A stretch of 64,000 nt of DNA from Podospora comata (taxonomy: Eukaryota; Ascomycota; Sordariomycetes; Sordariales; Podosporaceae). The notes below the pieces were generated by a model. That model had not been told where the DNA came from, made no database searches, and worked only from the letters and a program-made list of their open reading frames with translations. A program made the position numbers and the translations under genes. Position 1 is the stretch's first letter, and the number at the start of each line of letters is the position of its first letter. Shown here piece after piece: positions 23,531 to 33,800 of this stretch. The DNA is taken from contig CP071496.1 in the NCBI GenBank assembly GCA_017354895.1, forward strand, positions 3,815,846 through 3,879,845. Reading direction: 5' to 3'.

Positions 23531-25865
23531 ATGACCAAGTCCTTCACCCTCCCCCCATGGGGCGTTCTGGCAGTTGGGGCCATGATCATGGTCCCGTCTG
23601 CTCTTGCTGCTATTCGCCTCGATGTAGGCCCTCGAAACGTCCAGGTTGCCGAGATCACACCTGGTGCCGACATCAGACGCGACAAGCAAGAAGTTCTGTT
23701 CAACGAACCAGACTCAGACTTTGATCTCCCGCTTCGCTGCAAGCCGGCTCAGGGCAAGCTTCTCACACTCACCGACGACGAAAAGTGGGCTGCCTGCTGC
23801 CCGCCCGGTACTCGACTGCTCGGCACGATTAACACAGCGTTTGACTGCTGTGGCGAGGGTCATGACTTGGCAGGAAGCAAAGATACGGGATGGACATGTT
23901 GTCTATCAGGCTACGAGTATGATGGCACCAAGTGCAAAGACCCAAAGCCCCTCTGTCCCAACGGAATGGAGCTCGTGGACGGGAAGTGTATCTGTCCACC
24001 CGGGACCACCCAGGCTGCGGATGGAACCTGTAAGCCAAACACGGCCAATGGAGGTAATGGCAATGGGGGAAATCAGGCCGGAAAGCATCCTTCAGGTCCT
24101 TGTTCATCAGAAATCTCCTCTGGTACGACCACCACATCACCGTTTCTGTATAACCATACCTAGTTTCCCAGGCCAGCTAACTCGTTGACAGGAAAATGCT
24201 ACCTCTTTAAGATGGACAACGGCGAGTATCTCGGTTTCAACAAGCAGTGGTACGCTGCTTCTAAGCCTTCCCGCGACCACCAGATGGGCAAGTTCAAGCT
24301 CTGCAAGACCAAGGCCTGCCTCGATTCCGAGTCTAGCGAGATCAACCCCGGTGATCCCATTCGCATTCTTGACCTTCACGGTGAACCGAATAGCGGGAAG
24401 GACCCCAACCAGTAGCTCAATAACGCACAAAACGGAGGCCACATTGCCCGTACACCCAAGTTTGAGGATGCCGGCGTGTTCACAATCAGCAAATGGACGG
24501 AGGGCAAATACTGCATCTCAGGCCTGGAGACCGGCGTCGGTCCTACCTGTCCCAGTGATAGCCCTGCCCTGACGTTCAACACCCTTGATACTGAGAGCTG
24601 CTTACCTCTTGAGCTGGTGACGGTGCCTTGCAACATCCGCGACCCCAACAACAACTGTTTATGGTCGGGAAACCAGCAAAAGCCATGTCCCACGGGGTTT
24701 TCGTGCTTACCTAACGGACAATCCCCCGGACAGTTTCCAAGTGGTCAAAGTCCTGGTGGTCAAAATCCTGGCAGCCAAAGTCCTGGTGGCCAAAGTTCTG
24801 GTAGTCAGTTCCCAGGTGGACAGTTCCCAGGTGGACAGTTCCCAGGTGGGTACTTTCCCAATGGACAGAACCCAGGTGATCGGTTTCCTGGTGGCCAGAA
24901 CCCAGGTGGTCAGTTTCCCGGTGGTGAGTTTCCAAGTGGCCAGATTCCCGGTGGTCAGTTTCCTGGTGGCCAGTTTCCTGGTAGCCAGTTTCCCGACGGA
25001 CAGAACCCTGGTGGACAAAATCCTGGATGCCGCCCTACTCCGACTGGAACACTTACGCCGGGAGGTGGCGCAACTCCGACCTGCCCGCCTGGACAGCCAT
25101 GGAAGGATGGAACCTGTGTTATCCCCATCACCGATTGTGCTGACCGGGCTCATCCCGAGTTTGGCGATACGTCGTATAATCCGGCGAACTTCCCCTGTTC
25201 CATTGGTCGGGAGCGTCCGTGCCGTGGTGAGCAAGTTCAAGACTGGAAGCCAGCCAACCTTCCTTGGACTAGCACTCACCGCCAGCCTGGACCCCCTCAG
25301 CCTTATGAAACGACGATCAACTTTGACTTTGATGTCATAATGAGCATTGTCGATGTCGAAACCCAGAGCGAGCACTTTTTGGTCAACCTTGACGGCACGT
25401 TTTGGGGCGAGACAGGGGGTGAGCGAGGGTACAAGAATCAGTATATCGGCAACTATAATGACCCAGAGTGGTGTCTTTTGAATGGATATACAAGAGGATA
25501 TTTCTTGATTCCGAAGGGTATGTTGTCTTCTCTCCCCTACCTATGCGTCCCACTTTGATAAATTATCTCGACTTATCATTGTTGACACCGTCTGCATCAC
25601 AGGGCAACACACTTTGACCATTGAATGGCCTCAGGGAACGGGCAAGTACCAAAATGATGGGGGCGGTAACTGGTGGTACGGCATTGCCCGCTACCGGTTC
25701 GACAAGCTGTGCGATCCCAGCAGGTGTCTACCTGATTGCGCTGTTGAGAAGGAGAAGGAGGCTCAACAGTTGAGATTGCAGCTGCAGAGAGAAGGGAAGT
25801 GGCCATCTGTTGCAAACTCGCAGGGAAAGCAGTGGGGTTACTACGATCAGAAGGTCGTGGCCTGA
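23531..25865 (+). CDS. Secreted Cys-rich protein with Pro-Gly-Gly-Gln repeats; in-frame amber codon
   Basis: Exons 23531-24122, 24192-25517, 25603-25865 (about 725 codons), all GT-AG. Signal peptide at residues 1-27. The N-terminal third is Cys-rich (ACCPPGT, DCCGEGHD, TCCLSGYEYDGTKC, CICPPGTT), resembling small extracellular Cys-knot modules. A linker of about twenty pentapeptides of the type F/N-P-G-G-Q (24,720-25,030) looks flexible and cell-wall-like. The C-terminal part is a folded, Trp-rich domain of unknown family, ending in a helical Gln/Glu-rich tail. Codon 272 is TAG (24413-24415) although both sides are in one frame and look conserved (NPGDPIRIL before, GKYCISGLETG after). The allele therefore makes a truncated product unless the stop is read through or is a sequence error. 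Function unknown. Confidence 0.6.
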
Positions 25866-27608
25866 GGGTCTCAGGTACCTTGGAATGAGTTGACGGAAAG
25901 GGTTGAGGATAGGATTCACTGCTCGGTTTTGACAGATCTGAGGACGACAATACACAAAAACACTGTCACCCGCATGAACCCCAAGGCAACGCTTCTCCTG
26001 ATGCTGAGAACCACTGAACGTTCGGCAGAGGCTTTTTCATGATGGTCCTTAGGCAGGCAGGTCTAATCATGGTCACTTTCCATTGTATAATCAGGTATTT
26101 GGACCACGGGGCTTGTGATTGGCTAGGTTTGAAACCGCATATATGCTCGAGGACGGCCCAGCAGGTCGAGGGGGATGCAAGCGACCAGGACAATAACTCT
26201 GCTCGAATTATCCGTTACCCGTACCTGGCCATCAATTGAAAAGCGGCCAGAAGTAGGCTGCGCGAGACTGCAGTCATTGATAATGAACCTGGGGATGCTG
26301 TCGAGGAGACAAAAAAGGAACTTGGGATTGAAGGTGAAGGTGTCATCAGATAAACCTCTTTTGGAACGAAGTCATCCAATTTCTTTCTTGGTTCCATGTG
26401 CTGGGGCCAGACCCACTGTGGGATTTCATGCAAGCAAGTTCCTGGGTGAGCCATTGGCCAGCACCTTGTTGACCGGCCCAACGATCCGGATTGCCAGGCC
26501 CACCAGCTGCCCCAGGCCCACCTCCCCGCATTCTAACCCTGTTCATTCCGCGGCCCGCCCGATGGTTTCTCCCAGCTCCATTCCCCTTTCATCCGGACTT
26601 TCTCCTGCCCCTGCAACATGCGCCGCTCTTTTCTTGTTTCGTTGACGTGATGAGATGCCATTGATGGATCGTCGCTTTTCTGTCCATCACCCTCATTGCG
26701 TTGGGGGACAGGCAATATCCCCTATAGTACTCAGTCACTCCGTACAGTACATGCACACACTGACAGGTCGCGTGAGGTGGATTGCGTGCATCCAGTGCTC
26801 TTTCTTGCTGCTAACCCCATTGGCGAGCTTTCAGCGTTGCATTCCAGGTTCTGCTGTTCCGGGCCTTCTTCTCCCGTCGGCATCCTCTCGCCCAACATCC
26901 CGGGCCCAGCTCTGCCAGCCAAAGTCCCGCGGCAGGTGCTCTCGCATTCGTCAAATTGCACAAGGTGAGATGACTTGACCACAGAAGAGGTCTGTGTGGA
27001 AGCGTCATGCAAGTAGTCAACACCCACGGCCGTCACGCCAGTCAACCGGGTATCGGTCACCTCGCGGCCTCCATTGCAAGTTCCAATGGCATGGGATCAT
27101 TGTCTGGAACCGAGCACTTTATACGAAATTGCTCCCCAAAATTGCTTCACCAACACCACACCAGCACCATCAGTCACCAGGTGTTCCCCATCATGCAGGG
27201 GGGCAGCCTTCGGTACACCCTGTCCGCTTCGCCGTTTGGGTCGCCCCTCAGGAAGGCTGATCCCATGGAAGTTCCCCAGTTGAGTCCATACCCCGCTCAT
27301 GGTGCAACGACGGACTGTCAACTAGCCCCTGTTGGCATTTTGAAGGATTGCCCCCTGGGCCTTGATGGACTCCCCTCTTGATCCGTGCTTGTTAACCGTC
27401 CTCAAGGGTCCGCCGAGGAGCGATGGCCCGTCATTGGAAGGGCTACTTGAACAACGGGTATGCACGCACGGGAGTCTGTGGCCTTTTGCTTTCTTCTTTT
27501 GTTCTTTTGGGACTTCTGCCGCACCATCTGACGACAACCTCTTTGGACGGCATCCAGCACACAGCAACACTGAGCAAGGTGGAAACATCCCACCGAGGTC
27601 AGGTCGCC
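25866..27608. other. Long intergenic region
   Basis: About 1.7 kb upstream of the sugar porter. Open frames reach the porter's start in its own frame (from 27423), but without a plausible start or conserved residues. No RNA gene or repeat recognised. Confidence 0.45.
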
Positions 27609-29357
27609 ATGGCCCAACGACACCGAATTAGAAATGACTCGGCCTCGTCCTTTGAGGTCCCAGTTCATGAGACCCCTCGCTTCCAGAGGGTATACTGGAC
27701 TCGGGAGCCTCATCTACGCAAACTCTATGGCATGGCCGCGATATTGATGGTGGCCTCGGCAACGACAGGCTACGATGGCATGTTGGTCAATACCTCACAG
27801 CAAATAGACCTGTGGAGGTACTTTTTCTTTCCCGAACTGAGGGACAAGCCGAATGGGGATCCTATCCTGGATAGCAAATTGGCCATCTTGGTCAACATGT
27901 TCAACATTGGGTCCATTCTGTCCTTCTTCATAACACCTCACGTGGCCGATACCTATGGGAGGAGATCGGCCATTGTGGCCGGCTGTCTGTTCATGATAGG
28001 CGGCGGTCTCTTGACTGCATTTGCCAACGGCTATGGGAGTGTGTTTGGCCCCAACCACGGACATTCTTGGAGTGAGAAAGTGCTAACCTTGGTGCCGTGC
28101 AGTGTACATGGGCGGCCGTTTCATGCTTGGCTTTGGCAATTCTCTTTCCCAAATGGCATCGCCGCTCTTGCTCACCGAAATCTGTCACCCGCAACATCGA
28201 GGTCCCGTCACGGCCGTGTATAACTGTCTCTGGAATGCTGGTGCGCTGCTTGTATCATGCATCGCGTGGGGCACCGCCAACATCAAAAACGACTGGTCAT
28301 GGAGGTCCATCACCTTCCTGCAAATCGTGCCGTCATTGATTCAACTCACGGGCATCTGGTGGATTCCCGAATCGCCGCGCTATCTCATCAACAAGGATAG
28401 ACCTCAGGAGGCGCTACACATCCTGTCCAAGTGGCATGCTGGGGGGGACATAAACAACGCCACCGTTCAGTTTGAGTACCGCGAGATTCGTGAAACTATC
28501 CGGATTCAAAAGGAGAACGAACAGTCCACCAGCTACAAGGACTTTTTCCGAACCAAGGGAAACAGATGGCGACTGGCCATCATCGTATCACTGGGTGTTA
28601 TCTCCCAGTACAGTGGGAACGCTTTATTCAGCAACTATATCGACATGATCTACAGGGGAGCGGGCATCAACGACCAAAACCAGAAGCTGGCCATGTCCAC
28701 CGGCAAGACCATCCTCGATCTCATCATCACCATCACCGCGGCGCTCAACGTCGACCGATGGGGCAGACGGCCATTATTCTTGGTAGCCATGGTCGGCATG
28801 GTCATCTCGTTTCTCTGCTGGACCATTACCGGAATTGTTTACGAGCATAGCAATCCAACCAACCTCACTGCTGGCTATGTGCAGCTCGTCTTCATTTGGG
28901 TGTTTGGCATCTTTTACGACATTGGGTTTTCGGGCCTGCTGGTGGCCTATGCTCTCGAGGTGTTGCCTTTCCACCTCCGAGCTAAGGGGATGATGATCAT
29001 GAACATTACCGTGCAAGCCATCTTGGCGCTGGGGAAGTAAGTTTGATGCCTTGACACCAAACCTGCGAAAACGACTTATGGCTAACGACTCTGACCTCTA
29101 GTCAAACAAACAAAATCGCATGGGAAAGGCTACCAAATCACTGGAATCTTATGCTGTTTTACACCATCTGGAACTTTTTTGAGCTCCTGTTTGTGTGGTT
29201 CTTCTATGTCGAGACTAAAGGGCCGACCCTGGAAGAAATTGCCAAGATTTTCGACGGAGATGGTGCTATTGCTCACATCGACATGCACCAAGTGCAAAAG
29301 GACATCTATCAGAATACTCCAGACGATCACGATGAACTGCCAGGGAGGGCGTTATAA
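27609..29357 (+). CDS. MFS sugar porter (hexose/lactose-permease-like)
   Basis: Exons 27609-28038, 28103-29036, 29102-29357 (539 aa). The first junction restores GYGMYMGGRFMLGFGNSLSQ, the second LALGNQTNKIAWE, both typical of the family. Sugar-porter signatures are all present: DTYGRRSAIV in loop 2-3, PESPRYLI after TM6, DRWGRRPLF in loop 8-9 and VETKGPTLEEI after TM12, with about twelve helices. It moves a mono- or disaccharide across the plasma membrane, normally with protons. The sequence is closest in feel to fungal lactose/cellobiose-permease-type porters, but the sugar cannot be named. ATG 27609 (CGCCATGGCC) is chosen over an upstream frame with a hydrophobic but unlikely leader. Confidence 0.87.
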
Positions 29358-29642
29358 TTTTTTCGAGACTCTTTTCTTAGTTCACTCCTTGGATTGGTGC
29401 TGCATAGCCGGGCGTTTCAACGGGATCATATTGGCAGGGTTTGGAAAAGGAAAACGGAAAGCATTGGGGCAATGACACAGGGCATTTGGCACACAACTAT
29501 GATACCACAGATATTGACGAACTCAGTAAAGAAGGTAGTTAAATTGATTTCTTTCAACATTTGCCGTCGGGCGCTACGTCCAAGCATCATTTGGATATTT
29601 ATTAAGCCCCTCACACTCCACCTCGACCGCTTTACTGAAATC

Positions 29643-30677
29643 TCAAAGAAACCTCCAAGTGGCTTCTCTTTTCCAGCCTTGTTCAACAAATTGGCCAGGC
29701 GTTTCTGTCGGAAAGAAGTCGACAATGTCACCAAGACTCTCATCGTGGCTGGCACGGACAAGGGCTCGACCGTTGCATCCAACTCTTGCAGCTTTTTGAC
29801 TGTTGCTCGCAATATGTCAACCTTGTGATACCAGCATGAACCATGGCTGGCGCACGACGTGTAGAAGCTCGCTCTTCTCCGTTTGGAAGAAGACGGCTGA
29901 GCCAAGGCGATTCCGTGCAAAATGTTTCATCCGAAGTTGAACCTGATGCACAAAATGGGAGGGTGATATTACGTCGGGTAAAGGGAGGTAAGGGGATGGT
30001 CTTAGTTCTCCGGGGTGATGGATCGTATATCCAGCCAACAAAACAAACGAGGTTGGAGTGACTCGCGCAAACGCGCAGATATATCCCACCGTATGGCCGG
30101 GGGCATCCAAGGGAAACAATGATTTGTCACCAAGGAAATCGAAGGCGAGGAAGTTTCCAAGCTTGCAGCTTTCTTTTCCAAACTCCGGTTCCGTGATCCG
30201 GCGCCCAGCATAGTCGCTATCGCGGATGACACTGGCTGGATCGGCCGGGTAGCCCGGTAGCAATGTCGTTGTGAATCCAGGGCCAACAATGAGTGGAACA
30301 GTTGTCAGAAAGGTGGATGGGTCACTGATATGGCCAAATGATGATGGGACAGAATAATCCCGTAAATGGAGCTCGTGTCGACACCATTTGCCACCAAGAT
30401 GTCATGCACATCCATTTCAACATGCAGCTACCACACTAACCCAAGCAGGCGACTGACCAAATCAGGGGCAAGATTACGCCAATCTTTTCGTATTCCTAGA
30501 TCAAATAGGAATGTCTTTTTGAGAGTTGGGTGGTGGATGAGGAACGACCAAATTGGAGCTGCAAGTCCTCTGTGACCCGTTATCGGAGGCCCAAAGAACA
30601 GCACGGCAAGACAGGAATGGATAGTCGCGGTGGTGTTATCGCTGAAATCGAGACCATTGAAGATGATGGTGGGACAT
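29643..30677 (-). pseudogene. MBL-fold metallo-hydrolase, frameshifted and interrupted
   Basis: Reading downward from 30677, pieces match a fungal metallo-beta-lactamase-fold hydrolase of about 300 aa: VSISAITPP near the N-terminus, FLIHHPTLKKTFLFDLGIRKDW, DILVANGVDTSS, SHHHL, VGPGFTTTLLPGYP, SLFPLDAPGHTVG, then SHDESLGDIVDFFP and the end at 29643. Damage: a frame change close to the start, an in-frame TAG just before the DIL segment, loss of one base right after SHHHL that destroys the HxHxDH metal site, replacement of the metal-binding Asp in the AGDT-type motif by Tyr (AGYT), and at least one later frame change. No active enzyme can result. It lies between the sugar porter and the tRNA gene. 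Confidence 0.8.
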
Positions 30678-30881
30678 GAAGTTGAGGTGGTGTGGCAAGC
30701 GTAATCAAGAAGGGAAAGTAAGGTAGATTCTTAGTAATTTTTCACAATGTATCTATACAACGTGAACCTTTGGACTCTAAGTACATAATTTTCCGTCATT
30801 GTATCATGAAGTGGTCTTCATTATCTCATAGTTACAGCAACAAAAAACAAAAATTGAAAAAGATTGGATGTCCAAAAGCAA

Positions 30882-30964
30882 CGATCCGCCCAGGGGTCGA
30901 ACCTGGAACCTCCTGATTGATACTTGTATCGTAGTCAGACGCGCTGCCATTACGCCAGCGGACC
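30882..30964 (-). tRNA. tRNA-Arg(ACG) with 11-nt intron
   Basis: Minus strand starts GGTCCGC, pairing with GCGGATC at the 3' end (one G-U), discriminator G. D-arm GGCGTAATGGCAGCGC and T-arm CAGGTTCGACCCCTG are canonical. The anticodon stem TCTGA/TCAGG encloses CTACGA, then an 11-nt intron (30918-30928) exactly one base 3' of the anticodon, then A. Anticodon ACG is at 30930-30932, decoding CGU and, with inosine, CGC/CGA. CCA is not encoded, as usual in nuclei. Confidence 0.93.
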
Positions 30965-31153
30965 AATGAGAATTGATATTTTATCAAGAGTACTTCATGG
31001 TTACATTAGATGTGAACAACTTTGTGCAGCATACCTTAGCGAGTGACGAAATTCGTTAATCTCTCGTCATTCATAAACCCCCCAAAAGAAAACCAGCCAT
31101 CGCAAGTGCTACCTTCAACCTTTTTTCCAGCCTTCTTTTCACATACCTATACC

Positions 31154-32410
31154 TCAATAGCATCGACGGATGCTACCTTCCGACGCCATGCCGTATACAT
31201 CCACCTTTCCGTTATCCCATGCTAAGCCGCTAGGTTTCGTAGTAATACTGCCGCCCATATTCTCCCACGAAGCTGTCCACTGGCCATTGGTGGCCTTTTT
31301 GCGGTACATGGCACCGTCCCGGCCAGTGTAGTACACTTCCATCTGATTGCCCCAAGCAACAACATCTGGAGCCGTGCCTGGTCGCACATCACCACCCATG
31401 TTCATCCAGTTACCCCAATTCCCGGTGCTGTTGGTGTAAGTTCTCATCCACACCGCCCCGTCGGTTCCCCCAACGGCCACAGTCATATTGCCGCTCCAAG
31501 CAACGGCGCTGGGTTCACTATCCAACGAGCCCCCGAGGTTTGTCCAGCTTCCCCAAGTATTTCCATTCATCATTTGTGTCGCCCATGCCTGTCCATCTGT
31601 CCCTCTCACCACCACTCCCGTGTGGCCTTCACCCCAGCTTACAGACTTTGGCGCACCGGCGAGGGAGCCGCCCATGTTTTGCCAGCTGCCCCATCCCCTA
31701 TTCTCATCGTACCTAATCCCCCACAGCTGATTGTCACTGGAGCTGGTGTAGACAGACGCATGCCTGCCGCCCCAGGAGCACGAGGAAGGATAGTGCTTGC
31801 AGTTGCCCCCCATCGGTTGCCATGATCCCCACCCACCGCCACTGTAGGGGCGATGCCAGATCTGATAATCTGTTCCTTTGCAAAACATGTGCATGTATCC
31901 ACTTCTCCTGCTGCAACAACTTGGAGCAGAGTCGAGACTTCCACCCAGATCGTCCCACTCTGGAATCCACGGGTTGCTACCTCCGCGATAGTACTTGTGA
32001 CGGCATTTTCGATCACGATGCGTATAATATACGTCCTGCCGACCGGGGCCCCAGGATGTAACCGCGGGGTGGTACAAGCCAGAGCCAGACATGTTTTCCC
32101 ACTGGCCAGATGTTGCTCGCTTGGTTTGTTGCTCGGGGTTGATCAAGGGTGAGGCAGGAGAGGATACCTGGCGAGGAGAACGGGCTTTGAAAGACGGAGA
32201 GGGATTAGTGAAGTACTCGATCGAGTGAACATTGGACCGCTTGGAGAGGAAGTTATCGGGGCGGGGCGTATTCCAATAGTCAATATCTCTTGCTTCCGTG
32301 CGGCTGCGGATGAGGAAAGGTGAAGGACGGGTGCGGGGCCCTATAAGATCAGGTGATGGGAGGGAAAAGACGAGAAGGGGAAGGGTGAGCAATATGATGT
32401 AATGGATCAT
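31154..32410 (-). CDS. Secreted PLL-type seven-bladed beta-propeller lectin
   Basis: Intronless, 418 aa from ATG 32410. Signal peptide at residues 1-17 (MIHYIILLTLPLLVFSLP), then a spacer of about 110 residues with dibasic KR sites that could be Kex2 cleaved, then seven W-x2-W-x-(N/D/P)-(L/M)-GG type motifs (WDDLGGSL, WGSWQPMGG, WGSWQNMGG, WGSWTNLGG, WGNWMNMGG, WENMGG and the first, WENMSG). These mark the PLL/DUF346 propeller of bacterial and fungal fucose- or methyl-sugar-binding lectins. An extracellular carbohydrate-binding role, for example in defence or adhesion, is likely. The open frame runs 39 codons upstream, but that extension lacks a signal peptide in the right place. Confidence 0.82.
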   Translation of the reverse strand: MIHYIILLTLPLLVFSLPSPDLIGPRTRPSPFLIRSRTEARDIDYWNTPRPDNFLSKRSNVHSIEYFTNPSPSFKARSPRQVSSPASPLINPEQQTKRATSGQWENMSGSGLYHPAVTSWGPGRQDVYYTHRDRKCRHKYYRGGSNPWIPEWDDLGGSLDSAPSCCSRRSGYMHMFCKGTDYQIWHRPYSGGGWGSWQPMGGNCKHYPSSCSWGGRHASVYTSSSDNQLWGIRYDENRGWGSWQNMGGSLAGAPKSVSWGEGHTGVVVRGTDGQAWATQMMNGNTWGSWTNLGGSLDSEPSAVAWSGNMTVAVGGTDGAVWMRTYTNSTGNWGNWMNMGGDVRPGTAPDVVAWGNQMEVYYTGRDGAMYRKKATNGQWTASWENMGGSITTKPSGLAWDNGKVDVYGMASEGSIRRCY

Positions 32411-33800
32411 GGTTTGTAAGAGGTTGGATTCGATGGTTTTGGAGTTTGTAGTGATTGAAGTGGGTGTTAGTGATGACAGTAACAAACAAGCTTCCAGAGA
32501 CAAAAAGGAGACTTTTATAGACAGCAAACTTACGTCCCTCTATATCCAGACGGACTTGCATTGGGCCTTACGATAGAACAGTCCTCGTCCTGAGTCAGTT
32601 CATAGCCATACAGATTGCGGCTGGACGGCTACCAAACTTCATTATTGCGGCACTTCTTACCTTATCTTGTGTAAATACTGGGTCAGTCTGACCCTAGGAA
32701 AGTTCCTACTGGCTATTTTCTCACAGCGTATTATTCACTTTCGTTCTGAGTTCCCACTGCGAGACATCCAAGTGGTCACAAAGCCATGGATGCTTTTCTC
32801 ACAAGACAAAATACCGACAGGACACCAGGGTTGCACTGCAGCACACTATACGCGCATAATGAAGTGGTGGCCCATTCATGTGGGCACTTGCTTATTGCCA
32901 AGTCCGAATAAAGGGATCGAGTTGACCGGGTATGAATCTTGCCGATGCCCATTACCATCAGAGAGAGGGGGCAGGCCGGGAAGGTAAGGTAAGGTAGCAC
33001 CTAACAAGATGAAAGAGGAAACCACCCCGACTTGACATATCAAAGGAAGATAGCTCCAGAACGAGTCTCAACCCAGTCGAGATGCAACTGTTTAAAGCGT
33101 CCGAGGTCTATGGTTGCATACCTATCTACGACCGCATGATCAGTTCCAGAGTCTCATGGGGTACATAGAGTTTGCTGTTGTTTAGTTCACGGCTATTTGA
33201 ATCTTGGTGACTGTCACGCATTCGAAGATGAAACTCGGCTTACCTCTCTTATCTATATGGGGTTCATCGATACTCTCCGCCACTTTCTCCGCTGCGTATC
33301 AACTTTCAACCCAGGTATGGTAACCACTGTAACATACCAGACTCAACTCACCGCCTCTCCAGTTCCCGAAATATGGTATTATTGCTCGTTTTTGTGTCAC
33401 ACCACCGTTCATGTTATCTTTTCCGAGGCATAGGCGATGTCCTTTTCCGCGAGGCTCATGGTGGTGTGTATCAGAGTACCAAGGTATCTGTGTGCCGCTA
33501 CAATGTCAACGATGGACGGGAAACCTTGACTTGTTTTCCCCCGAGATTGGCCCAGATTGCTCATGGCTGAGCTGTAGGTTGGTATCAAACTGATTAGAGA
33601 TTGCTAGGGAAATGGAAATAAAACTCCATGCTACATACAGAAAAGCGTAAAATGAAAACGGAAAACCAAAGAAAAACAGAATAACCCCCCCCCTTCCCAC
33701 GTCTAAGACTCTAAGGTATTATGCTCCCACGCCTGATGCAACTGCCCACTTTCGTTTTTGGAATCTCGACTCTACCCTCATCAACTTGAACATATTGGAC
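32411..33800. other. Intergenic
   Basis: About 1.4 kb between the lectin start and the 3' end of citrate synthase. A C run at about 33,685-33,694. No gene, RNA or repeat recognised. Confidence 0.5.

Noticed and set aside
24375-24416. A short intron that would remove the amber codon
   Set aside because: The only GT...AG pairs here give about 35-40 bp or break the frame, shorter than any other intron in the window.
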